Positions 1 to 8,079 of a DNA stretch of 64,000 nt are shown one piece after another (within the stretch, counting starts at the first letter, position 1; every line of letters starts with the position of its first letter). The notes below the pieces were generated by a model that worked only from the letters and a program-made list of their open reading frames with translations, made no database searches and was not told where the DNA came from. The DNA is taken from assembly GCF_003019255.1 (NCBI RefSeq), contig NZ_CP027846.1, forward strand, positions 682,001 to 746,000, given 5' to 3'. This DNA comes from Staphylococcus kloosii (lineage in GTDB: Bacteria; Bacillota; Bacilli; Staphylococcales; Staphylococcaceae). The translations under genes and the position numbers were made by a program.

Positions 1-918
1 TTAATTTAACATCTCGTTATAGACGTTCAGATGTTGGTACGCAGAACGTAATAACGGCGCTTCGAAATTGTATTGATGAGCCAAGTTTAGCATATACCCT
101 TGAATGTGATGACCTTCAATATTTAGACCTTTTTCCATGTCTCGTTGCATTGACGTTTTAAAATGATAAGACAAGTTATCTAATGACTTCATGTAATTGT
201 TAACGATATTGTTTGAAATCGGCGCTTGATGTACACGCATTATTTGGGCGACTTCATTGTACATATCTTCAATATACGCTTTGCCACCTTCACTGTCCCT
301 AATAGGTCCTATAGGAGCGTGCATTAACGTAGTAACACTAGACATGACAGTAATCATTAAATATTTATGCCACATATCTTTATTGATATTGTCACTTAAT
401 ATAATTTTAGCTCGAGTACCGGATAGTGCACTTTCTATCTTTTTAGCACGTTCTGTTTCTTCACCATTCAATTCACCGAAAATGAGTTGATCGAAATCGC
501 TTGTATGATTAACTTCACCTTGTGAATCTAATGTAGTTTCAATTATACATAAGCCGCCGAACACTTTATCTTCACCAAAAGCTTGTTGCAATTTGGCAAC
601 ATGTGCAATGCCATTGAGTAAAGGTATGATGACTGTTTGCTCTCCAATAAATGGTCTCAAATCTTCAATAGCATTATCTAAGTGATATGCTTTTGTCGAT
701 AATAATACGACATCATACGGTTCGGCATTTTCTTCTTTTGTAATTAATTTAGGTGAAAAGACATAGTTACCATTGACGCTATTAATTACCAAACCATTTT
801 CTTTTAATGATGCTTTACGTTTATCACGTACTAGAAAGGTAACGTCTTTACCGCTTTCTGCTAATCGACCGCCAAAATAACCACCGATACCACCAGCACC
901 TAACACTAATATGCGCAT
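1..918 (-). CDS. Ketopantoate reductase (PanE/ApbA) family oxidoreductase
   Basis: A 305-residue protein that opens with a dinucleotide-binding motif (GAGGIGGYFGGR, residues 7-18), typical of NADPH-dependent 2-dehydropantoate 2-reductases. ATG at 918 was chosen because AAAGGAGTG lies just upstream; an in-frame start nine codons earlier has no ribosome site. The catalytic Lys is present in MWHKY (K185), but the two Asn that follow it in E. coli PanE fall at I189 and S193 here. The fold assignment is therefore firm, while true ketopantoate reduction for coenzyme A synthesis is uncertain. No pan genes are nearby; the gene appears monocistronic. Confidence 0.75.
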   Translation of the reverse strand: MRILVLGAGGIGGYFGGRLAESGKDVTFLVRDKRKASLKENGLVINSVNGNYVFSPKLITKEENAEPYDVVLLSTKAYHLDNAIEDLRPFIGEQTVIIPLLNGIAHVAKLQQAFGEDKVFGGLCIIETTLDSQGEVNHTSDFDQLIFGELNGEETERAKKIESALSGTRAKIILSDNINKDMWHKYLMITVMSSVTTLMHAPIGPIRDSEGGKAYIEDMYNEVAQIMRVHQAPISNNIVNNYMKSLDNLSYHFKTSMQRDMEKGLNIEGHHIQGYMLNLAHQYNFEAPLLRSAYQHLNVYNEMLN

Positions 919-1224
919 GTAGAACACTCCTTTGTTATGTATCAAAAACTTATGCTACTCGTAGTTAACACACTTTTATTAGTTATTAAAATTATTATAA
1001 TATTATTACCCGTAAAAATGAACAGTTTAACGTTTTTGTATAAATTGTTAATAGTAGGTTATTATTCCATGCACTAAATTTAGCAAGATAAGTTGCTTAA
1101 ATAGTCTTAACTCATTAAAATGGTAAAGTGGAAAGCGTTTACAATGAGTAGCGATATTAAAAATTAGAATCATACTATTGATAGTATAAATTCACAGTTT
1201 AAAGACACAGAAGGAGTGAATGAC
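919..1224. other. Divergent intergenic region with a cre-like box and a palindrome
   Basis: This 306-bp gap separates the reductase gene from manA. It holds a near-cre sequence (GGAAAGCGTTTACA, 1130-1143; one mismatch, at the first base) and a perfect inverted repeat ATACTA-TTGA-TAGTAT (1172-1187) about 40 bp before the manA start. I see no convincing pair of -35 and -10 boxes and no small gene. Confidence 0.5.
1130..1143 (+). promoter_or_regulatory. Candidate cre box upstream of manA
   Basis: GGAAAGCGTTTACA matches the CcpA consensus TGNAARCGNWWNCA at 13 of 14 positions. It lies about 80 bp before the mannose-6-phosphate isomerase start, where catabolite control of a sugar gene would be expected. 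No matching promoter was recognised, so the call is tentative. Confidence 0.45.
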
Positions 1225-2160
1225 ATGCCATTATTTTTGAAACCTGTATTCCAAGAGCGTATATGGGGTGGCACGAAATTAACTGAATTTGGTTATGATA
1301 TACCGTATGATAAAACAGGAGAATGTTGGGGCATCTCAGCACATCCAAATGGCGCAAACACGATTTTAAATGGACGTTATAAAGGTTATACGTTAGACCA
1401 AGTATGGCAAGAGAATCGTGCACTTTTTGGGAATGACAATAGAGCAGCATTTCCACTATTAACAAAAATATTAGATGCGCAAGATAAATTGTCAGTACAA
1501 GTACATCCTGATGATGCGTATGCTAAAGAACATGAAGGTGAATACGGCAAGACAGAGTGTTGGTATATATTAGACGCCGAAGAAGATGCTGAAATTATAT
1601 ATGGTGTTAATGCACAAGATCAAGGGACGTTAAATAAAATGATAGATAATCGTGAATTCGATGAATTATTTAATACTGTAAAAGTACAAAAAGGTGATTT
1701 TTACTATGTTCCAGCCGGAACGGTCCATGCTATAGGTAAGGGTATTATGATATTAGAAACGCAACAATCGTCGGATACGACTTACCGTATTTATGATTAC
1801 GACAGAAAAGATAAAAATGGTGCACAACGTGCATTGCATTTAGACGAAAGTAAAGAAGTTATTGATTTGTCTCAAACTTCACCAAATTCCACGCCAAAAG
1901 TGTTAACTAGAGGCGATGAACAGTATACGCAACTCGTAACTAACGCATTTTTTACAGTCGAAAAATGGGATGTCTCACAACAAATTAATTTTGAAAAGCC
2001 ACAAGAGTACTGTTTAGTTTCTGTTATAGAAGGTTCGGGTGAAATTATAGTAGATGATTACGCCTATGAGGTTGAAAAAGGGGAACATTTTATCTTAACT
2101 TCAGAAGATAATGCAATTCAATTTAATGGTGAACTTACTATGATTGTAAGTTATGTCTAA
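1225..2160 (+). CDS. manA: Mannose-6-phosphate isomerase, class I
   Basis: A 311-residue cupin-type enzyme that interconverts mannose 6-phosphate and fructose 6-phosphate in the cytoplasm. Zinc ligands typical of the family are visible: Q92 and H94 in VQVHPDD, E111 in KTECW, and H168 in AGTVHAIG. ATG 1225 was chosen because AAGGAG sits 8 bases upstream; the longer frame begins with a GTG that overlaps this site. The ROK kinase gene follows 20 bp downstream, so the two probably form one operon that brings a hexose into glycolysis. A cre-like box and a palindrome upstream suggest sugar control. Confidence 0.9.
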   Translation: MPLFLKPVFQERIWGGTKLTEFGYDIPYDKTGECWGISAHPNGANTILNGRYKGYTLDQVWQENRALFGNDNRAAFPLLTKILDAQDKLSVQVHPDDAYAKEHEGEYGKTECWYILDAEEDAEIIYGVNAQDQGTLNKMIDNREFDELFNTVKVQKGDFYYVPAGTVHAIGKGIMILETQQSSDTTYRIYDYDRKDKNGAQRALHLDESKEVIDLSQTSPNSTPKVLTRGDEQYTQLVTNAFFTVEKWDVSQQINFEKPQEYCLVSVIEGSGEIIVDDYAYEVEKGEHFILTSEDNAIQFNGELTMIVSYV

Positions 2161-2180
2161 ATCGTGGAAGGATGTATACA

Positions 2181-3071
2181 ATGTATAAACTAGCAGTCGA
2201 TATTGGAGGAACAAAGACAATTGTTGGTGTAATTGATGAGAACATGGAAATTATTGATTTCCAAACTTTTGAAACCATTGCGCCAAATCCTCAACAACAA
2301 TTTGATAAGATTATTTCGTTAGCTAAAGAATATAAAAGTAACTATGATCAATTGGCGCCTCAAGCATTGAATATTGCTATGCCGGGGCCATGTGAATATA
2401 AAGAAGGCATCTTCTTAAATCCACCTAACTTACAACAATATAATGGCTTTAACGCAGGTGATTATATACGTAAACATAGTGATTTTGAACCTGCCTTTGT
2501 CAACGATACGGATGCGGCTATTAGAGCTGAATATAGAGACTTAGATGTAAATGAAGATTCATTTATATATTTAACGATAAGTACAGGTATAGGCTTAGCA
2601 TATATGAATAATGGGAAACCATTAGCAGGCGTTGATGGGAATTTTGGAGAAATTGGTCATACGATTATAAAAACAGATAGTGATTATCAATGTCCTGTAT
2701 GTAAACAATACGGATGTGTGGAAAATGAAATTTCAGGTTTAGCTATTAGTAGAAAAGCAACTGATATTATGGGCGAGGAAACGTCTACGCGACAAGCTAT
2801 TGATATGTATATGAATGATGAACATAGTGGCATGACTGCAATGTTGGATGAAGTAATGAAAATGACTCAACAACTTTGTAATAACATTTATAGTTTATAT
2901 AATGTGTATACAATAGTATTAGGTGGTGGCGTTACGAATAGTGCATTGCCATATAAAGAAAGTATTGAAAGTTATGCCAAAAAGCATAATTTAATGACAG
3001 AAGGGGAGTTTAAAGTGAAAATAAGTAACTTAAACTCAAATGTTTTGGCAGGATTATATGATGTAAAATAA
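2181..3071 (+). CDS. ROK-family sugar kinase (fructokinase/glucokinase-like)
   Basis: A 296-residue ROK protein. It shows the phosphate motif DIGGTKT (7-13), the catalytic region NDTDAA (108-113), and the ROK zinc site formed by H160, C171, C174 and C179 (CPVCKQYGC). Such enzymes phosphorylate glucose, fructose or N-acetylmannosamine with ATP; the sequence alone does not settle which. Pairing with manA favours fructose or mannose. ATG 2181 is preferred over ATG 2172 because GGAAGG lies directly against the earlier codon and about 8 bases from the later one. A strong bidirectional hairpin follows. Confidence 0.85.
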   Translation: MYKLAVDIGGTKTIVGVIDENMEIIDFQTFETIAPNPQQQFDKIISLAKEYKSNYDQLAPQALNIAMPGPCEYKEGIFLNPPNLQQYNGFNAGDYIRKHSDFEPAFVNDTDAAIRAEYRDLDVNEDSFIYLTISTGIGLAYMNNGKPLAGVDGNFGEIGHTIIKTDSDYQCPVCKQYGCVENEISGLAISRKATDIMGEETSTRQAIDMYMNDEHSGMTAMLDEVMKMTQQLCNNIYSLYNVYTIVLGGGVTNSALPYKESIESYAKKHNLMTEGEFKVKISNLNSNVLAGLYDVK

Positions 3072-3133
3072 AAAAAGATTGGGTATGACTGATGCGCGAT
3101 TAAACAACGTATCTTACATACTCAATCTTTTTT
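3071..3133. terminator. Bidirectional terminator between the ROK kinase and threonine exporter genes
   Basis: Arms AAAAAAGATTGGGTATG and CATACTCAATCTTTTTT pair, with A and T runs on the two sides, so the hairpin can end transcription from both convergent units. Confidence 0.8.
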
Positions 3134-3590
3134 ATAATTTATTCTTTTTAACACGCCAGTATTTGGTAATGTTTAGCGTTTTTGATAACTGATCTGATAA
3201 TAGTAAGCCTAGAGCGATTGAGCCTGCAATTAAGATAGCTCTAATAAATGTTGTGCCAGCACTAGTGAAATCTAGTGTTACTAGTTGTTGCGTTGCTCGA
3301 AAAGCTAAACTACCTGGCACCAAAGGAATAATTCCCGGTATCATAAAAATAACGACTGGAGATTTTAATAAACGACTTAATATTTGGCTAATTAAGCCTA
3401 AAGTTAAACTTCCAATTAAACTCGTATAAATAGTATCCATCTGCATGGTTTCAATAAAAATAAAATGTACCATATATCCTGAAGCACCTGCTAAACCGGC
3501 AGGTATAAATAATTTCTTAGGTGCATCGTAAATAAATGCGAAAAAGTATGAAGCGGTAAAACTAAAGAAAAAAGAGAATGCGAATGTCAT
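3132..3590 (-). CDS. Threonine/serine exporter, ThrE C-terminal-half protein (DUF3815)
   Basis: A 152-residue hydrophobic protein with about five membrane segments, matching the short C-terminal module of the ThrE family (e.g. PIIPLVPG-like segment GIIPLVPGSLAFR). In actinobacteria ThrE is one polypeptide that exports threonine and serine; in many Firmicutes it is split into two genes. The start has AAGGAGG about 7 bases upstream. It follows the larger subunit gene by 12 bp, so the two are co-transcribed and probably form one complex. Substrate is inferred from the family only. Confidence 0.78.
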   Translation of the reverse strand: MTFAFSFFFSFTASYFFAFIYDAPKKLFIPAGLAGASGYMVHFIFIETMQMDTIYTSLIGSLTLGLISQILSRLLKSPVVIFMIPGIIPLVPGSLAFRATQQLVTLDFTSAGTTFIRAILIAGSIALGLLLSDQLSKTLNITKYWRVKKNKL

Positions 3591-3602
3591 TACGATACCT
3601 CC

Positions 3603-4355
3603 TTAATAAATTAAATACGCAATAGCTATACCGGAACCTATGGCAAATGCAATTACGAGTGCTTCTAGAAATTTAGCAGTAAACATTAACATGTGCCGGC
3701 TAAATAAATCTTGAATAGCAGTGGTAATTACGACACCAGGTACAATAGGCATGACTGAAGCAATAATGGAAGAACCTAAGTTACCACTGACACCCAATAG
3801 TTTTGACCCTAATATGGCAATGGATCCTAAAATAAAGGAACCAATAAATTCTGGGATAAACATTGTTAAGGATTTACTTTGCATGTATTCGACGATGAAA
3901 TAACCGATTGACCCCGCAAGAAGTGTAATGATTACATATTGCCAAGTACCACCTAATAAATAAAGAAAACTTAAAGAAATTAAACCAGCGGCGATAACCT
4001 TTTTCCATAACGCACTACTTAAAGAGGTATGGTCGATAAGTTTTAAACTGTCATGTGCCTCATATATAGAAATGCGATTGCTCGTTAACTTTCTAGAAAT
4101 TGAATTGACTTGGAAAATTTTAAGTAAATTCGTGATGTTTTTATCAATTCTTATAATTCGTGTGTCGTGATCAGAACTTAAAGAAAAGTTGATAAATACG
4201 TTGATAACGTATCCTTGGCTGTTGTAATATCCCATGCTTATCGCCATACGACGCATAGTATCTTCTACTCGAGAGACTTCTGCTCCAGAAGAAAGTAAGA
4301 TTTTACCTGCCAAAAGAATAACAGTCATCGTAATTTTGTCTTTGTCATTATCCAT
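3603..4355 (-). CDS. Threonine/serine exporter, ThrE N-terminal-half protein (DUF1212)
   Basis: A 250-residue protein with a soluble N-terminal third (GKILLSSGAEVSRVEDTMRR, the conserved DUF1212 opening) followed by about five membrane helices. It is the large half of a split ThrE-type amino acid exporter; the small half is encoded immediately downstream. ATG 4355 follows GGAGGTATACTA at good spacing; the longer frame starting at 4373 lacks a ribosome site. Substrate specificity cannot be read from the sequence. Confidence 0.8.
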   Translation of the reverse strand: MDNDKDKITMTVILLAGKILLSSGAEVSRVEDTMRRMAISMGYYNSQGYVINVFINFSLSSDHDTRIIRIDKNITNLLKIFQVNSISRKLTSNRISIYEAHDSLKLIDHTSLSSALWKKVIAAGLISLSFLYLLGGTWQYVIITLLAGSIGYFIVEYMQSKSLTMFIPEFIGSFILGSIAILGSKLLGVSGNLGSSIIASVMPIVPGVVITTAIQDLFSRHMLMFTAKFLEALVIAFAIGSGIAIAYLIY

Positions 4356-4502
4356 TAGTATACCTCCAATCACGAGATTAAATTAATTATCCCAGTATCA
4401 AACTATAATTTCAAAGGGATTTAAATAAAAATATAAGTGTCAGTCTGAGGTTTGTCTAACGTCAGAATGAAGGGGAGTCTAATATACATATTTATAAGCC
4501 AC

Positions 4503-4542
4503 AAAAGCACCTACACACAAAGGGAATTTGTATGTAGGTGTC
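4503..4542 (-). terminator. Terminator downstream of metY
   Basis: CACCTACA and TGTAGGTG form an 8-bp stem with a loop of 17 bases. On the minus strand it ends in CTTTTGT, placing it after the metY stop. Confidence 0.6.
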
Positions 4543-4570
4543 ATTGTTAGTATGCTTATTCAATGCCTAC

Positions 4571-5851
4571 TTAAACTTTTGTTAATGCTTGTTCTAAATC
4601 GTTAATGATATCATCAATATTTTCTGTCCCAATAGATAAACGAACTAGTTCAGGAAGTACACCAGACGCTTGACGTTCTTCTTCTGATAATTGTAAGTGG
4701 GTCGTACTTGCAGGATGGATAACTAATGATTTAGAATCACCGACATTTGCTAAATGTGAGAATAGATGCAAGCCATCTACGAAATTTGAGATTTCGTTAA
4801 CAGTGCCATCAATACCAAATGTTAATATAGCACCTTGACCGTTTGGTAAATAGTGTTGTGCTAAACTATGGTAAGGATTATCTTCTAATCCTGGATAATT
4901 TACCCACGTTACTTTAGGATGTTCATTTAAATATTGAGCGACCCGCAATGCATTTTCAGAATGTCGCTGCATGCGTAAATGTAACGTCTCTAAGCCGATT
5001 AAAAATTCATGAACATTAAATGGTGATACTGCAGAACCTAAGTCACGTAATAATTGAACTCGTGCTTTTGTGATATAGGCAGCAGCTCCAACATCATTTA
5101 CATAAGAAATACCGTGATAACTTTCGTCTGGTTCAACTAAACCAGGATACTTGCCGTTATTCCAGTTGAAATTACCACTATCAACGATGACGCCGCCAAT
5201 AGATGTACCGTGACCACCGATAAATTTAGTAGCTGAATGAACGATAATATCCGCACCAAATTCGAATGGTCTTAATAAATAAGGCGTAGGGAATGTGTTA
5301 TCAACAATTAAAGGTAGTTCGTTAGCATGGGCAATTTTGGCTACGGCTTCAATATCTAGTACATCAATACGAGGGTTACCAATCGTTTCAGCATATACTG
5401 CTTTTGTTTTATCATTAATCGCTTGTTTAAAGTTTTCAGGGTTACTTGGATCTACAAAATGCACTTTAATTCCCAGTTTTTTAAACGTGACATTCAATAA
5501 ATTGTAGGTACCACCATATAAATTAGAGGAGGCAACAATTTCATCACCAGTTTCTACGATGTTTAACAAAGCTAAATGTATGGCAGCTTGACCAGATGAT
5601 GTTGCTAATGCACCTACACCACCCTCTAATGCAGTTAGACGTTCCTCTAAAACATTTTGAGTTGGATTCATGATACGCGTATATATATTGCCATTTTCTG
5701 CTAGTGAAAATAGAGATTGAGCATGATTAGTGTCATCAAATGTGTAACTTGATGTTTGGTAAATCGGAACTGCGCGTGATTTTGAAAAGTCATCGACCTC
5801 TTGTCCAGCATGTATTGATAGTGTATCTAAATGCCATTTTTGTTCACTCAT
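4571..5851 (-). CDS. metY: O-acetylhomoserine aminocarboxypropyltransferase (sulfhydrylase)
   Basis: A 426-residue PLP enzyme of the Cys/Met metabolism family. K209 in HSATKFIGGHG is the Schiff-base lysine. The length and the long insert between the PLP lysine and the C-terminal domain fit O-acetylhomoserine sulfhydrylases, which make homocysteine from O-acetylhomoserine and sulfide, rather than the shorter 380-residue cystathionine enzymes such as the divergent neighbour. A promoter (TTGATT, 17 bp, TATAGT) lies 5921-5893, and a CodY-like box overlaps the expected start site. It is monocistronic with its own terminator. Confidence 0.85.
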   Translation of the reverse strand: MSEQKWHLDTLSIHAGQEVDDFSKSRAVPIYQTSSYTFDDTNHAQSLFSLAENGNIYTRIMNPTQNVLEERLTALEGGVGALATSSGQAAIHLALLNIVETGDEIVASSNLYGGTYNLLNVTFKKLGIKVHFVDPSNPENFKQAINDKTKAVYAETIGNPRIDVLDIEAVAKIAHANELPLIVDNTFPTPYLLRPFEFGADIIVHSATKFIGGHGTSIGGVIVDSGNFNWNNGKYPGLVEPDESYHGISYVNDVGAAAYITKARVQLLRDLGSAVSPFNVHEFLIGLETLHLRMQRHSENALRVAQYLNEHPKVTWVNYPGLEDNPYHSLAQHYLPNGQGAILTFGIDGTVNEISNFVDGLHLFSHLANVGDSKSLVIHPASTTHLQLSEEERQASGVLPELVRLSIGTENIDDIINDLEQALTKV

Positions 5852-5874
5852 TATAAGGCACTCCTTTTAGTAAG

Positions 5875-5889
5875 AATTTTCTGATAATT
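5875..5889 (-). promoter_or_regulatory. Candidate CodY box at the metY transcription start
   Basis: AATTTTCTGATAATT matches the CodY consensus AATTTTCWGAAAATT at 14 of 15 positions. It begins just downstream of the metY -10 (5893-5898), so bound CodY would block initiation or clearance. Confidence 0.65.
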
Positions 5890-5892
5890 ATA

Positions 5893-5921
5893 ACTATACT
5901 ATTTGCTTTTTTATAAATCAA
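5893..5921 (-). promoter_or_regulatory. metY promoter
   Basis: On the minus strand, TTGATT (5916-5921) and TATAGT (5893-5898) are separated by 17 bp. A perfect inverted repeat TATCTT-N6-AAGATA (5924-5941) sits immediately upstream of the -35 and could be an activator or repressor site. Confidence 0.65.
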
Positions 5922-5961
5922 TATATCTTATTAAAAAGATAAGAATTAATGGTCTGATTGG

Positions 5962-5991
5962 TTGCTATTATTTGTAAACCTATTGTATAAT
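5962..5991 (+). promoter_or_regulatory. mccB promoter
   Basis: TTGCTA (5962-5967) and a consensus TATAAT (5986-5991) are 18 bp apart, about 90 bp before the gene. TAGGAATTGAATTG just after the start site faintly resembles a CymR-type cysteine-metabolism operator; I would not insist on it. Confidence 0.6.
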
Positions 5992-6088
5992 ACATATCGA
6001 TTAAATAGGAATTGAATTGTATTTATTAGGTTTTGTACTTAACAGATGGAAGAGCAAATTCAAATAGAGATACAAAGGAGAATTTATA

Positions 6089-7234
6089 ATGAACAAAAAG
6101 ACTCAATTAATACATGGTGGTCATACAACAGACGATTACACTGGCGCCGTGACGACACCGATTTATCAAACTAGTACTTATATGCAAGACGGCATTGGTG
6201 ATTTAAGACAAGGGTATGAATATTCACGTTCGGCTAATCCAACACGTTCTTCCTTAGAAAGTGTTATTGCAGAATTAGAACAAGGTAACTATGGCTTTGC
6301 TTTTGGTTCTGGTATGGCTGCGATTACAGCAGTTATTATGTTATTAGATGAAGGTGATCATCTATTAATTAACTCAGATGTTTATGGTGGTACTTATCGT
6401 GCCTTAACGAAAGTATTTACGCGCTACGGTATTAAAGTTGATTTTATAGATACGACACATGCCGATCAAATCGAACAACACATTACACCGCAAACTAAAA
6501 TGCTTTATATTGAAACACCTTCAAATCCATTATTGCGTGTTACAGATATAAAAGCAGCTGTAGATATTGCCAACAAAAATGATTTAATTTCTGTAGTAGA
6601 TAATACGTTTATGACACCTTATTTCCAAAATCCTTTAGCGATTGGTGTAGATATCGTGTTACATTCGGCTACGAAATATATTGGTGGTCATAGTGATGTT
6701 GTAGCAGGATTAGTTGCGACAAAACGTGATGATTTAGCTGAACGTATCGGCTTTATTCAAAATTCAACTGGTGGTGTATTAGGGCCTCAAGATAGCTATT
6801 TATTAATTAGAGGCATTAAAACATTAGGCTTAAGAATGGATCAAATTCAACGTAATACGTTAGCTATTATTGAAATGTTACAAAATCACGTTGCAGTTAA
6901 CAATGTATTCCATCCGAGTATTCCTAGTCATTTAAATCATGATATTCATGAAAACCAAACTTCTGGTCATACTGGCGTAGTTGCTTTTGAGGTTGCAGAT
7001 ATAGAGAAAGCTAAAGAGGTCATCAAACAATCGCAATACTTTACTTTAGCTGAAAGTTTAGGCGCTGTTGAAAGTTTAATTTCAGTACCGGCACTTATGA
7101 CTCATGCATCAATTCCAAAAGATGTTCGTGAAAAAGAAGGTATTGCAGATGGCTTAATTCGTCTGTCAGTTGGTATTGAGGACACAGAAGATTTAGTACA
7201 AGATCTACAACAAGCATTAGATGTAGTTAAATAA
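6089..7234 (+). CDS. mccB: Cystathionine gamma-lyase / homocysteine desulfhydrase-like PLP enzyme
   Basis: A 380-residue Cys/Met-metabolism PLP enzyme with Schiff-base K196 (HSATKYIGGHSD) and conserved YSR and NPTR segments near residues 45-53. From memory it is very close to S. aureus MccB, which splits cystathionine to cysteine and thereby converts methionine sulfur to cysteine. Unlike in S. aureus, no mccA (cystathionine beta-synthase-type) or metNIQ genes lie beside it; its neighbour is divergent metY. AAAGGAG precedes the ATG. It is monocistronic, with a strong terminator after the stop. Cystathionine gamma-synthase activity cannot be excluded. Confidence 0.85.
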   Translation: MNKKTQLIHGGHTTDDYTGAVTTPIYQTSTYMQDGIGDLRQGYEYSRSANPTRSSLESVIAELEQGNYGFAFGSGMAAITAVIMLLDEGDHLLINSDVYGGTYRALTKVFTRYGIKVDFIDTTHADQIEQHITPQTKMLYIETPSNPLLRVTDIKAAVDIANKNDLISVVDNTFMTPYFQNPLAIGVDIVLHSATKYIGGHSDVVAGLVATKRDDLAERIGFIQNSTGGVLGPQDSYLLIRGIKTLGLRMDQIQRNTLAIIEMLQNHVAVNNVFHPSIPSHLNHDIHENQTSGHTGVVAFEVADIEKAKEVIKQSQYFTLAESLGAVESLISVPALMTHASIPKDVREKEGIADGLIRLSVGIEDTEDLVQDLQQALDVVK

Positions 7235-7254
7235 TTTAATATATGTGTTTAATG

Positions 7255-7292
7255 GCGATACTGAAACTCTAAGTTTTAGTATCGCTTTTTTG
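7255..7292 (+). terminator. Terminator after mccB
   Basis: GCGATACTGAAAC and GTTTTAGTATCGC form the stem, followed by a run of T. Confidence 0.85.
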
Positions 7293-7294
7293 TA

Positions 7295-7322
7295 TTGACA
7301 AAGAACCGAAAAAGAGTAATAT
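7295..7322 (+). promoter_or_regulatory. Promoter of the ABC exporter-TetR operon
   Basis: Consensus TTGACA (7295-7300), 16 bp, then TAATAT (7317-7322). The expected start near 7329 falls at the edge of the adjacent palindromic operator. Confidence 0.8.
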
Positions 7323-7332
7323 GTAAATAAAG

Positions 7333-7346
7333 TGAGTGGTCACTCA
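7333..7346. promoter_or_regulatory. Palindromic operator, probably for the local TetR repressor
   Basis: TGAGTG-GT-CACTCA is a perfect 6-2-6 inverted repeat placed at about +4 to +17 of the exporter promoter. Its size and place fit repression by the TetR-family protein encoded as the third gene of the same operon. Confidence 0.7.
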
Positions 7347-7373
7347 TTTTATTGGCGTGAGGAGGAATACTTT

Positions 7374-8078
7374 ATGATAGAGGTAAAAAATGTAAGTAAA
7401 TCCTTTGGTAAACAACAAGTGTTGGATGATATTTCTATATCATTTAATGCTGGTGAAGTTGTGGGACTAATTGGTCCTTCAGGTACTGGAAAGACGACGT
7501 TAATACAGTGTATTTTAGGCATGGAGAAAACTGATGGTGGGCAAGTTACTATTCAAGAACATTCAATGCCGAATAGAAAGATATTAGCAAATATTGGTTA
7601 TATGGCTCAAAATGATGCTTTATATAATGATTTAACTGGACGTGAAAATTTAACGTTTTTCGCAAGAATTTATATACGCAACAAAGAAGATATTAAAAAA
7701 CGTGTGAACGTATGTAGTTCAATGGTTCAATTAGACAATGATTTGGATAAAAAAGTCGAAATGTATTCTGGTGGAATGAAACGACGGTTATCTTTAGCGA
7801 TTAGCTTTTTGCAAAATCCTAATATCCTTATATTAGACGAGCCTACAGTAGGCATTGATCCTAAATTACGTCAGGCGATTTGGAAGGATTTAACTAAAGC
7901 AAAGGCAGAAGATAAATGCATTATAGTGACAACGCATGTGTTAGATGAAGCTACACGCTGTGACAAGCTCGTATTAATGAACCAAGGAAAAATATTGGCA
8001 ATGGGTACACCTGATGAAGTGAAAAAACAATATCATACAGATACGATTGAAGGCGTATTTCTTAATATGGAGGGATAA
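7374..8078 (+). CDS. ABC exporter ATP-binding protein
   Basis: A 234-residue ATPase with Walker A GPSGTGKTT (34-42), signature YSGGM (131-135) and Walker B LILDEP (152-157). It powers the ABC-2 permease encoded immediately downstream. ATG 7374 was chosen because GAGGAGGAATAC precedes it; the open frame extends upstream only through the operator. The family includes drug and lipid-like compound exporters. Control by a TetR regulator in the same operon suggests induction by a toxic substrate, which cannot be named. Confidence 0.88.
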   Translation: MIEVKNVSKSFGKQQVLDDISISFNAGEVVGLIGPSGTGKTTLIQCILGMEKTDGGQVTIQEHSMPNRKILANIGYMAQNDALYNDLTGRENLTFFARIYIRNKEDIKKRVNVCSSMVQLDNDLDKKVEMYSGGMKRRLSLAISFLQNPNILILDEPTVGIDPKLRQAIWKDLTKAKAEDKCIIVTTHVLDEATRCDKLVLMNQGKILAMGTPDEVKKQYHTDTIEGVFLNMEG

Positions 8079-8079
8079 T

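Noticed and set aside
5852..6088. Possible S-box or T-box leader between metY and mccB
   Set aside because: Only 237 bp shared by two divergent promoters, and none of the conserved S-box or T-box sequence elements or a leader terminator could be found.
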